Assembly (NCBI GenBank): GCA_950097015.1
Contig: CATNEN010000029.1
Location: 4,483,501-4,547,500, forward strand
Direction: 5' to 3'
Source of the DNA: Macrostomum hystrix
Lineage: Eukaryota; Platyhelminthes; Macrostomidae
Length of the DNA: 64,000 nt
Shown in pieces: positions 1 to 10,900 of the stretch; position 1 is the stretch's first letter, and the number at the start of each line of letters is the position of its first letter. The position numbers and the translations under genes were made by a program. Below the pieces are notes generated by a model that made no database searches, was not told the origin of the DNA, and saw only the letters and a list, made by a program, of their open reading frames with translations.

Positions 1-267
1 CGTCTAATGCGAAATACAACTACGCGGATTGTTAAACTGCACAGATTAAAATTGGTATTTTTTTTAACTGCCATTTGTGATTATGAAGCTTTTTCACTAC
101 TTCGAAATGTGAAACTGGACTGGAACTCTTTGAATGTTGAAACAATTTTCTTTTTTCTTTATTTCGTCAGTCACGAATGTACTCTTCTCAATGCGCGAGA
201 TAGTATAATTAATTCATTCAAAGCAAAGAATCGGAATTTCTAAAATAATTCAAATCCTGAGCTGTGG
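1..267. other. AT-rich flank, no gene recognised
   Basis: AT-rich sequence before the first minisatellite. A 78-codon frame opens at 7 on the + strand, but its composition is biased to Phe, Leu and Asn and it shows no motif or splice context. I see no supportable gene here. Confidence 0.4.
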
Positions 268-910
268 GTGTCAATTTGACATTGCCATTAGCTTCAGGTG
301 TTAAGTTGACGATATTCATTAGCTTCAGGTGTTAAGTTGACGATATTCATTAGCTTCAGGTGTTAAGTTGACGATATCCATTAGCTTCAGGTGTTAAGTT
401 GACGATATTCATTAGCTTCAGGTGTTAAGTTGACGATATTCATTAGCTTCAGGTTTCAAGTTGACGATATCCATTAGCTTCAGGTTTCAAGTTGACGATA
501 TTCATTAGCTTCAGGTTTCAAGTTGACGATATCCATTAGCTTCAGGTTTCAAGTTGACGATATCCATTAGCTTCAGGTTTCAAGTTGACGATATCCATTA
601 GCTTCAGGTTTCAAGTTGACGATATCCATTAGCTTCAGGTTTCAAGTTGACGATATCCATTAGCTTCAGGTTTCAAGTTGACGATATCCATTAGCTTCAG
701 GTTTCAAGTTGACGATATCCATTAGCTTCAGGTTTCAAGTTGACGATATCCATTAGCTTCAGGTTTCAAGTTGACGATATCCATTAGCTTCAGGTTTCAA
801 GTTGACGATATCCATTAGCTTCAGGTTTCAAGTTGACGATATCCATTAGCTTCAGGTTTCAAGTTGACGATATTCATTAGCTTCAGGTTTCAAGTTGACG
901 ATATTCATTA
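268..910. repeat. 31-bp minisatellite, about 20 copies
   Basis: Tandem unit of 31 bp with core TTAGCTTCAGGTTTCAAG followed by TTGACGATATCCA. The first units read GTGTTAAG in place of TTTCAAG, so the array has two subfamilies arranged in blocks. It ends at a TATTTATTATTTATC stretch. Confidence 0.95.
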
Positions 911-1353
911 TCTATTTATTATTTATCATTTACTATTTTTATAACCAAAAGACTATATACTATCTATTAGCGGACTAATTAAATGCCAATAAAACTCAAT
1001 CCATGATTTAATTCTATCGATGCCATACTCTAACACCTGTCTGGATCCTTTCAAGCACTTCCTGATACAGGGGATGAGGGGACACTGAGAGTTTTAAAAA
1101 TCCTCACTGGAAGCTTCGAAAATGGCTTATTGTTTTCGCCCTTACAGTTTTGCACCAAATTTGGCCATCTGCATTAAAGGTGTTGCGCACAGGTGTAGAC
1201 CCTCGCGCTGTTGTCAAGTGGCTGGCGGCGTTCTTGTTTAAAGCCGCCCAGTCCTGATAATGAAACAGTATCTGCGGCTCGCAGAGATATATAATCCAGG
1301 AACTGAAATTCGAGAATTCCGGGTTTTGACGCCTGTATTCTGTTTTTAGATAC
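911..1353. other. Unique spacer between two minisatellites
   Basis: Single-copy sequence. The part at about 1180-1350 is less AT-rich than its surroundings, but no exon with consistent splice sites was found. Confidence 0.4.
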
Positions 1354-4300
1354 TATTCCCAGATCCTCAGATTGTGTCAGCTTCATTCCCAGATCCTCAG
1401 ATTGTGTCAGCTTCATTCCCAGATCCTCAGATTGTGTCTGCTTCATTCCCAGATCCTCAGATTGTGTCTGCTTCATTCCCAGATCCTCAGATTGTGTCTG
1501 CTTCATTCCCAGATCCTCAGATTGTGTCAGCTTCATTCCCAGATCCTCAGATTGTGTCTGCTTCATTCCCAGATCCTCACCATTGTGTCTGCTTCCTTCC
1601 CAGATCCTCAGATTGTGTCAGCTTCATTCCCAGATCCTCAGATTGTGTCTGCTTCATTCCCAGATCCTCAGATTGTGTCAGCTTCATTCCCAGATCCTCA
1701 GATTGTGTCTGCTTCATTCCCAGATCCTCAGATTGTGTCAGCTTCATTCCCAGATCCTCAGATTGTGTCAGCTTCATTCCCAGATCCTCAGATTGTGTCT
1801 GCTTCATTCCCAGATCCTCAGATTGTGTCTGCTTCATTCCCAGGTCCTCAGATTGTGTTTGCTTCATTCCCAGATCCTCAGATTGTGTCTGCTTCATTCC
1901 CAGATCCTCAGATTGTGTCAGCTTCATTCCCAGATCCTCAGATTGTGTCTGCTTCATTCCCAGATCCTCAGATTGTGTCTGCTTCATTCCCAGATCCTCA
2001 GATTGTGTCTGCTTCATTCCCAGATCCTCAGATTGTGTCTGCTTCATTCCCAGATCCTCAGATTGTGTCAGCTTCATTCCCAGATCCTCAGATTGTGTCT
2101 GCTTCATTCCCAGATCCTCAGATTGTGTCTGCTTCATTCCCAGATCCTCAGATTGTCTGCTTCATTCCCAGATCCTCAGATTGTGTCTGCTTCATTCCCA
2201 GATCCTCAGATTGTGTCTGCTTCATTCCCAGATCCTCAGATTGTGTCTGCTTCATTCCCAGATCCTCAGATTGTGTCAGCTTCATTCCCAGATCCTCAGA
2301 TTGTGTCTGCTTCATTCCCAGATCCTCAGATTGTGTCAGCTTCATTCCCAGATCCTCAGATTGTGTCAGCTTCATTCCCAGATCGTCAGATTGTGTCTGC
2401 TTCATTCCCAGATCGTCAGATTGTGTCTGCTTCATTCCGAGATCCTCAGATTGTGTCTGCTTCATTCCCAGATCCACAGATTGTGTCTGCTTCATTCCCA
2501 GATCCTCAGATTGTGTCAGCTTCATTCCCAGATCCTCAGATTGTGTCAGCTTCATTCCCAGATCCTCAGATTGTGTCTGCTTCATTCCCAGATCCTCAGA
2601 TTGTGTCTGCTTCATTCCCAGATCCTCAGATTGTGTCTGCTTCATTCCCAGATCCTCAGATTGTGTCAGCTTCATTCCAGATCCTCAGATTGTGTCTGCT
2701 TCATTCCCAGATCCTCAGATTGTGTCTGCTTCATTCCCAGATCCTCAGATTGTCTGCTTCATTCCCAGATCCTCAGATTGTGTCTGCTTCATTCCCAGAT
2801 CCTCAGATTGTGTCTGCTTCATTCCCAGATCTTCAGATTGTCTGCTTCATTCCCAGATCCTCAGATTGTGTCTGCTTCATTCCGAGATCCTCAGATTGTG
2901 TCTGCTTCATTCCCAGATTCCTCAGATTGTGTTTGCTTCATTCCCAGATCCTCAGATTGTGTTTGCTTCATTCCGAGATCCTCAGATTGTGTCTGCTTCA
3001 TTCCCAGATCCTCAGATTGTGTCTGCTTCATTCCCAGATCGTCAGATTGTGTCTGCTTCATTCCCAGATCCTCAGATTGTGTCTGCTTCATTCCCAGATC
3101 CTCAGATTGTGTCAGCTTCATTCCAGATCCTCAGATTGTGTCTGCTTCATTCCCAGATCCTCAGATTGTGTCTGCTTCATTCCCAGATCCTCAGATTGTC
3201 CTGCTTCATTCCCAGATCCTCAGATTGTGTCTGCTTCATTCCCAGATCCTCAGATTGTGTCTGCTTCATTCCAGATCCTCAGATTGTGTCTGCTTCATTC
3301 CCAGATCCTCAGATTGTGTCAGCTTCATTCCCAGATCCTCAGATTGTGTCTGCTTCATTCCCAGATCCTCAGATTGTGTCAGCTTCATTCCCAGATCCTC
3401 AGATTGTGTCAGCTTCATTCCAGATCGTCAGATTGTGTCTGCTTCATTCCCAGATCGTCAGATTGTGTCTGCTTCATTCCGAGATCCTCAGATTGTGTCT
3501 GCTTCATTCCCAGATCCTCAGATTGTGTCTGCTTCATTCCCAGATCCTCAGATTGTGTCAGCTTCATTCCCAGATCCTCAGATTGTGTCAGCTTCATTCC
3601 CAGATCCTCAGATTGTGTCTGCTTCATTCCCAGATCCTCAGATTGTGTCTGCTTCATTCCCAGATCCTCAGATTGTGTCTGCTTCATTCCCAGATCCTCA
3701 GATTGTGTCAGCTTCATTCCCAGATCCTCAGATTGTGTCTGCTTCATTCCCAGATCCTCAGATTGTGTCTGCTTCATTCCCAGATCCTCAGATTGTCTGC
3801 TTCATTCCCAGATCCTCAGATTGTGTCTGCTTCATTCCCAGATCCTCAGATTGTGTCTGCTTCATTCCCAGATCTTCAGATTGTCTGCTTCATTCCCAGA
3901 TCCTCAGATTGTGTCTGCTTCATTCCGAGATCCTCAGATTGTGTCTGCTTCATTCCCAGATCCTCAGATTGTGTCTGCTTCATTCCCAGATCCTCAGATT
4001 GTGTCAGCTTCATTCCCAGATCCTCAGATTGTGTCTGCTTCATTCCCAGATCCTCAGATTGTGTCTGCTTCATTCCCAGATCCTCAGATTGTCTGCTTCA
4101 TTCCCAGATCCTCAGATTGTGTCTGCTTCATTCCCAGATCCTCAGATTGTGTCTGCTTCATTCCCAGATCCTCAGATTGTGTCTGCTTCATTCCCAGATC
4201 CTCAGATTGTGTTTGCTTCATTCCCAGATCCTCAGATTGTGTTTGCTTCATTCCGAGATCCTCAGATTGTGTCTGCTTCATTCCCAGATCCTCAGATTGT

Positions 4301-6130
4301 GTCTGCTTCATTCCCAGATCGTCAGATTGTGTCTGCTTCATTCCCAGATCGTCAGATTGTGTCTGCTTCATTCCGAGATCCTCAGATTGTGTCTGCTTCA
4401 TTCCCAGATCGTCAGATTGTGTCTGCTTCATTCCCAGATCCTCAGATTGTGTTTGCTTCATTCCCAGATCCTCAGATTGTGTCTGCTTCATTCCGAGATC
4501 CTCAGATTGTGTCTGCTTCATTCCGAGATCCTCAGATTGTGTCTGCTTCATTCCCAGATCCTCAGATTGTGTTTGCTTCATTCCCAGATCCTCAGATTGT
4601 GTTTGCTTCATTCCGAGATCCTCAGATTGTGTCTGCTTCATTCCGAGATCCTCAGATTGTGTCTGCTTCATTCCCAGATCGTCAGATTGTGTCTGCTTCA
4701 TTCCCAGATCGTCAGATTGTGTCTGCTTCATTCCGAGATCCTCAGATTGTGTCTGCTTCATTCCGAGATCCTCAGATTGTGTCTGCTTCATTCCCAGATC
4801 GTCAGATTGTGTCTGCTTCATTCCCAGATCGTCAGATTGTGTCTGCTTCATTCCCAGATCGTCAGATTGTGTCTGCTTCATTCCCAGATCGTCAGATTGT
4901 GTTTGCTTCATTCCGAGATCCTCAGATTGTGTCTGCTTCATTCCGAGATCCTCAGATTGTGTCTGCTTCATTCCCAGATCGTCAGATTGTGTCTGCTTCA
5001 TTCCCAGATCGTCAGATTGTGTCTGCTTCATTCCGAGATCCTCAGATTGTGTCTGCTTCATTCCCAGATCCTCAGATTGTGTCTGCTTCATTCCCAGATC
5101 CTCAGATTGTGTCTGCTTCATTCCGAGATCCTCAGATTGTGTTTGCTTCATTCCCAGATCCTCAGATTGTGTTTGCTTCATTCCGAGATCCTCAGATTGT
5201 GTCTGCTTCATTCCGAGATCCTCAGATTGTGTCTGCTTCATTCCCAGATCCTCAGATTGTGTTTGCTTCATTCCCAGATCCTCAGATTGTGTTTGCTTCA
5301 TTCCGAGATCCTCAGATTGTGTTTGCTTCATTCCCAGATCCTCAGATTGTGTCTGCTTCATTCCCAGATCCTCAGATTGTGTTTGCTTCATTCCCAGATC
5401 CTCAGATTGTGTCTGCTTCATTCCGAGATCCTCAGATTGTGTCTGCTTCATTCCCAGATCCTCAGATTGTGTTTGCTTCATTCCCAGATCCTCAGATTGT
5501 GTTTGCTTCATTCCGAGATCCTCAGATTATGTCTGCTTCATTCCGAGATCCTCAGATTGTGTCTGCTTCATTCCCAGATCGTCAGATTGTGTCTGCTTCA
5601 TTCCCAGATCGTCAGATTGTGTCTGCTTCATTCCGAGATCCTCAGATTGTGTCTGCTTCATTCCCAGATCCTCAGATTGTGTCTGCATCATTCCCAGATC
5701 CTCAGATTGTGTCAGCTTCATTCCCAGATCCTCAGATTGTGTTTGCTTCATTCCCAGATCCTCAGATTGTGTCTGCTTCATTCCGAGATCCTCAGATTGT
5801 GTCTGCTTCATTCCGAGATCCTCAGATTGTGTCTGCTTCATTCCCAGATCCTCAGATTGTGTCTGCTTTATTCCCAGATCCTCAGATTGTGTCTGCTTCA
5901 TTCCCAGATCTTCAGATTGTGTTTGCTTCATTCCCAGATCCTCAGATTGTGTCTGCTTCATTCCGAGATCCTCAGATTGTGTCTGCTTCATTCCGAGATC
6001 CTCAGATTGTGTCTGCTTCATTCCCAGATCCTCAGATTGTGTCTGCTTCATTCCCAGATCCTCAGATTGTGTCTGCTTCATTCCCAGATCCTCAGATTGT
6101 GTCTGCTTCATTCCCAGATCCCCACAATTG
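1354..6130. repeat. 30-bp minisatellite, about 160 copies
   Basis: Tandem 30-bp unit with core TTCCCAGATCCTCAGATTG followed by TGTCTGCTTCA. Variants include GTCAG for GTCTG, GATCGTCAG for GATCCTCAG, TTCCGAG for TTCCCAG, and short units (CAGATTGTCTGC, TTCCAGATCC) that shift phase. The unit is a multiple of 3 and lacks stops in several frames, so the array is open for 1,500-1,600 codons in all three + frames and for long stretches on the - strand (decapeptide MKQTQSEDLG). These frames are repeat artefacts rather than genes: there is no unique coding flank and no frame preference in the substitutions. Confidence 0.97.
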
Positions 6131-6629
6131 TGATACACCAAGACATTTGTGTGCTATAACAATGTACTTTTTGAAGTTTAGTTATTACTTTTAAGCTGCA
6201 TATAAACTATAACAATAAAATAAGCAAAGCTTCTAATTAATTTTGAACACAGCCATGCCGCAGGTGTACAATTGCACGTGTACTGTATTCGATCGAATGT
6301 ATATTAACCACCGCAAGAAAATATTACGTCATAATTCTATTGTGCCTGCTAAGTATGAATTCATTGCGGGAGAGATGTTGTGTTTTTTTATTTAAGACAT
6401 TTGTTCTTCATCATTGCGTGTCTGAGTTTGCAATGCTATATTACTTGTGTGCTAGTTCACTTGTGTGCTAGTTCTTACATTTAAGTAGAAAAAAATGATG
6501 TCGTATCTTTTACCTTGCGGTAAATTGCGTTCTACAATTTAGGGCCAGCTTTTCTCCGCCCCTAAACTCCACCCTTCTCTCCTCCTTTTAGTATCCTACT
6601 GTTCCTACTCCCAATCTCTCCTTATCTAT
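6131..6629. other. AT-rich single-copy spacer
   Basis: Low-GC sequence after the 30-bp array with AATAAA near 6211. No coding exon recognised. Confidence 0.4.
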
Positions 6630-7070
6630 TCCCCCTATCACTATCTCCCCCTCTCTTACTATCTCTCCCTCTCACTATCTCTCCCTCTCACTATCTCTCC
6701 CCTCTCTCTATCTCTCCCCTCTCTCTATCTCTCCCCCCTCACTATCTCTCCCTCTGTCTCTTCCCTCTCTCTATCTCTCCCCTCTCTCCCTCTCTTTCCA
6801 CTCTCTATCTCCCCCTCTCTATCTCTTCCTTCTCACTATCTCTCCCCTCTCTCTATCTCTCCCCTCTCTCTATCTCTATCTCTCCCCTCTCTCTATCTCT
6901 ATCTCTCCCCTCTCTCTATCTCTCCCCTCTCTCTATCTCTATCTCTCCCCTCTATCTCTATCTCTCCCCTCTCTCTATCTCTCCCCTCTCTCCCTCTCTC
7001 TCCCCTCTCTCTCCCCTCTCTCCATCTCTCTCCTCTCTCTATCTCTCCTCTCTCTCAAGCTCTCTCTCTT
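6630..7070. repeat. CT-rich simple repeat (CTCTCTATCTCTCCC-like)
   Basis: Almost pure pyrimidine on the + strand, built from TATCTCTCCCCTCTC modules of varying length. It is a homopurine-homopyrimidine tract with triplex potential, about 0.8 kb upstream of the Galpha start codon. Confidence 0.9.
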
Positions 7071-7843
7071 TATTCAACTCCCAATGTCTCATTTGTTCCG
7101 TATCTTCTCTGTTTCTATTTTAATCCCATTTTAATGAATCACCGGCCTGCAGCTCGATTAGTATCGTTTCGAAATAGCCAAAAAGTTTACGACTTCGATC
7201 TTTCAACTGCCAACAGTCCCGTCGTCGAAGCTATAAGATAAAAAATGATTCGCAAAAAGAAAATGACTTTACAAGGCGCGCACAATTGCACACAGCTGGG
7301 TGGGGGCAGTGCGACTAATCTTATCAGTGCCTCTCTCTCTCTCTCTCTAACAGAGCGTCAAGAAACACCGCGAAGGCCCTTATATTTTTTTTAATTGAAG
7401 CGAACCGACTGGCAGGTTGTGAGAACTACTCAATTGAGCAACAGCTGGGAGGTCCTTCGCCACCCGTGTGCGTGTGTTGGCTGTGAGGGCGGGGGTGGCT
7501 GGCTGCAGTTTACACCCATCCAATTAGCTGGCAGATCGCACCCTGACCAATCCGGTCGCACCCAACCGCTTCGAAGCCTTTTTAGCACTGCTGCCCAGGT
7601 CTAGAATATGCATTGCCACAGAGTCATACAGACCAGCGAGAGAACGATACTGCACAGTGAATAAATAAGTGGAATAAGTTATTGCAACCCTCAATTCACT
7701 TTATTGAGAATTTCTATACAATTTTACGCAAATTTTTCCTGCTTTGAATGGTCTCAACAGCTAGCTATCCAAACTCTATTTTCATTGCCGTCATAAATAC
7801 CTAGAAATTAGTGCATTAAATTAGCTACTGCAACAGATTAGCA
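7071..7843 (+). promoter_or_regulatory. Upstream region of the Galpha gene
   Basis: Single-copy sequence between the CT tract and the Galpha start codon. It has a short (TC)n run at about 7330-7350 and a G-rich box GAGGGCGGGGGTGG near 7486, resembling a GC box. No transcription start can be assigned. An in-frame TAA at 7817 shortly precedes the ATG at 7844, which supports that ATG if there is no upstream splice. Confidence 0.35.
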
Positions 7844-7967
7844 ATGACCTGCTGCTTTGCGCCAGATCCTGACGCTGTTAAGGCGGCCAGACGGGACAAA
7901 GAGATCACGGATATTATCAAGGTGGACATCAAACAGAAACAGAAGGTTATAGAGCTGCTTCTGCTAG
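7844..7967 (+). CDS. Galpha exon 1
   Basis: Codes [20 protein letters not shown] and on to IELLLLG. Cys3 and Cys4 are candidate palmitoylation sites, and the rest is the charged alphaN helix leading to beta1. The donor is CTAG|GTAAGT, phase 1. Confidence 0.85.
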
Positions 7968-10900
7968 GTAAGTCCAGCCTCTGCCAAGCTGCCAAGTTCT
8001 CTGGTTCATTTTTGGGATAAAACAGTTCACAACCATAAACTATTGTTTGTGTCATGCAATGACTGGAAGATTTTTACTTACTTAAAGAAAAGAGTAGTAA
8101 TTTGTAAGCAGGTCAGCAGGAGAGACCCGCAGTTGTTAGCAATAAACCATAAACAATTATCCGATTGCATCCTATCATTTATCAAGAGATTTAGTAGTCT
8201 GACACTTTAGTTATCCGACAGTTTAGTTATCCGACACTTTAGTTATCCGACAGTTTAGTTATCCGACAGTTTAGTTATCCGATAGTTTAGTTATCCGACA
8301 GTTTAGTTATCCGACAGTTTAGTTATCCGACACTTTAGTTATCCATAAGTTTAGTTATCCGACAGTTTAGTTATCCAACAGTTTAGTTATCCGACATTTT
8401 AATTATCCGACAGTTTAGTTATCCAACAGTTTAGTTATCCGACAGTTTAGTTATCCAACAGTTTAGTTATCCGACAGTTTAGTTATCCGACAGTTTAGTT
8501 ATCCGACTGTTTAATTATCCGACAGTTTAGTTATCCGAAAGTTTAGTTATCCAACAGTTTATTTATCCGACAGTTTAGTTATCCGACAGTTTAGTTATCT
8601 AACAGTTTAGTTATCCGACACTTTAATTTGTCCATACAGTTTAGTTATCCATCAGTTTAGTTATCCAACAGTTTAGTTATCCGACAGTTTAGTTATCCAA
8701 CAGTTTAGTTATCCAACAGTTTAGTTATCCAACAGTTTAGTTATCCGACAGTTTAGTTATCCGACAGTTTAGTTATCCGACACTTTAGTTATCCGACAGT
8801 TTAGTTATCCGATAGTTTAGTTATCCGATAGTTTAGTTATCCGACAGTTTAGTTATCCGACAGTTTAGTTATCCGACACTTTAGTTATCCATAAGTTTAG
8901 TTATCCGACAGTTTAGTTATCCGACAGTTTAGTTATCCAACAGTTTAGTTATCCGACATTTTAATTATCCGACAGTTTAGTTATCCAACAGTTTAGTTAT
9001 CCGATAGTTTAGTTATCCATAAGTTTAGTTATCCGACAGTTTAGTTATCCGACACTTTAGTTATCCATAAGTTTAGTTATCCGACAGTTTAGTTATCCGA
9101 CAGTTTAGTTATCCAACAGTTTAGTTATCCGACATTTTAATTATCCGACAGTTTAGTTATCCGACAGTTTAGTTATCCGACACTTTAGTTATCCATAAGT
9201 TTAGTTATCCGACAGTTTAGTTATCCGACAGTTTAGTTATCCACCAGTTTAGTTATCAAACAGTTTAGTTGTAGAAAAAAACTGATTAGCATAAAAAGTC
9301 AAAAGTTAAAACAAAAAACAGTCACTGAAATCTAGAAACCTAACTCCCTCCCGACGGAACTTTTACTCACTCTAAACGGTCATTTAACCCAACTGGAAAC
9401 TAAATTAGGCTAGCATGGCGTGTAATGTGCGCACGACTGTCTCAAATTTAGCTATCTATATATCCACATTTTCTTCGTCTCTCTAGCAAGGCATTCTTGA
9501 TTATCTGACGCACGCGCACACGCACACTCGAAAAGTCAAGTTTGATATGCTAGCACTAGCTGTCGCTGCTCGATTGAGAGAAAGAGAATAAAGACAAAAT
9601 GCATTTAGCTAGCTAGCTTCGGCTAATACACTCGAAGCTAATAGAAGAAATTAGAAAATTAATGAGCAGGAGACCGCACATAGAAGATTGTTATACAAAC
9701 CTGAATTACTGCCTGAAGCTGAAATCTTAGACAAAAATGATGGCATAATAATTATAATCCTTTAAGCGCAAAAATGGATGAATCAACAGGTTTTGAGTTA
9801 CTTCTTTTATTCAGAATTTGAGTCGGTGCTTTTGAATATAGCTAGCCTTTTGGTTTTTACCCGCCTGGATCCCTTTAATCCTAGTGATAACGGAACCGGG
9901 ACATGCAATGCGATTTTTATTCGTGAGCCCCTTGATCCAAGCTCCTGCTTCGATTCCAGTCTCCTGCTCTGATTCTAGTCTCCTGCTCTGATTCTTGTCT
10001 CCTGCTTCGATTCATGTCTCCTGCTTCGATTCTTGTCTCCTGCTTCGATTCTTGTCTCCTGCTTCGATTCTTGTCTCCTGCTTCGATTCTTGTCTCCTGC
10101 TTCGATTCTTGTCTCCTGCTTCGATTCTTGTCTCCTGCTTCGATTCTTGTCTCCTGCTTCGATTCTTGTCTCCTGCTTCGATTCTTGTCTCCTGCTTCGA
10201 TTCTTGTCTCCTGCTTCGATTCTTGTCTCCTGCTTCGATTCTTGTCTCCTGCTTCGATTCTTGTCTCCTGCTTCGATTCTTGTCTCCTGCTTCGATTCTT
10301 GTCTCCTGCTTCGATTCTTGTCTCCTGCTTCGATTCTTGTCTCCTGCTTCGATTCTTGTCTCCTGCTTCGATTCTTGTCTCCTGCTTCGATTCTTGTCTC
10401 CTGCTTCGATTCTTGTCTCCTGCTTCGATTCTTGTCTCCTGCTTCGATTCTTGTCTCCTGCTTCGATTCTTGTCTCCTGCTTCGATTCTTGTCTCCTGCT
10501 TCGATTCTTGTCTCCTGCTTCGATTCATGTCTCCTGCTTTGATTCTAGTCTCCTGCTTTGATTCTTGTCTCCTGCTTCGATTCTTGTTTTCTGCTTCGGT
10601 TCTTGTCTCCTGCTTCGATTCATGTCTCCTGCTTCGATTCTTGTCTCCTGCTTCGATTCTTGTCTCCTGCTTCGATTCTTGTCTCCTGCTTCGATTCTTG
10701 TCTCCTGCTTCGATTCTTGTCTCCTGCTTCGATTCTTGTCTCCTGCTTCGATTCTTGTCTCCTGCTTTGATTCTTGTCTCCTGCTCTGATTCTTGTCTCC
10801 TGCTTCGATTCTTGTCTCCTGCTTCGATTCATGTCTCCTGCTTCGATTCTTGTCTCCTGCTTCGATTCTTGTCTCCTGCTTCGATTCTTGTCTCCTGCTT

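Noticed and set aside
1372..6194. Three overlapping forward frames of about 1,500-1,600 codons
   Set aside because: All three are translations of the 30-bp repeat; substitutions and indels show no frame preference, and no unique coding flank or start context exists.
7395..7604. 69-codon frame upstream of the Galpha gene
   Set aside because: No recognised domain or splice continuity; more likely promoter or 5' UTR sequence.
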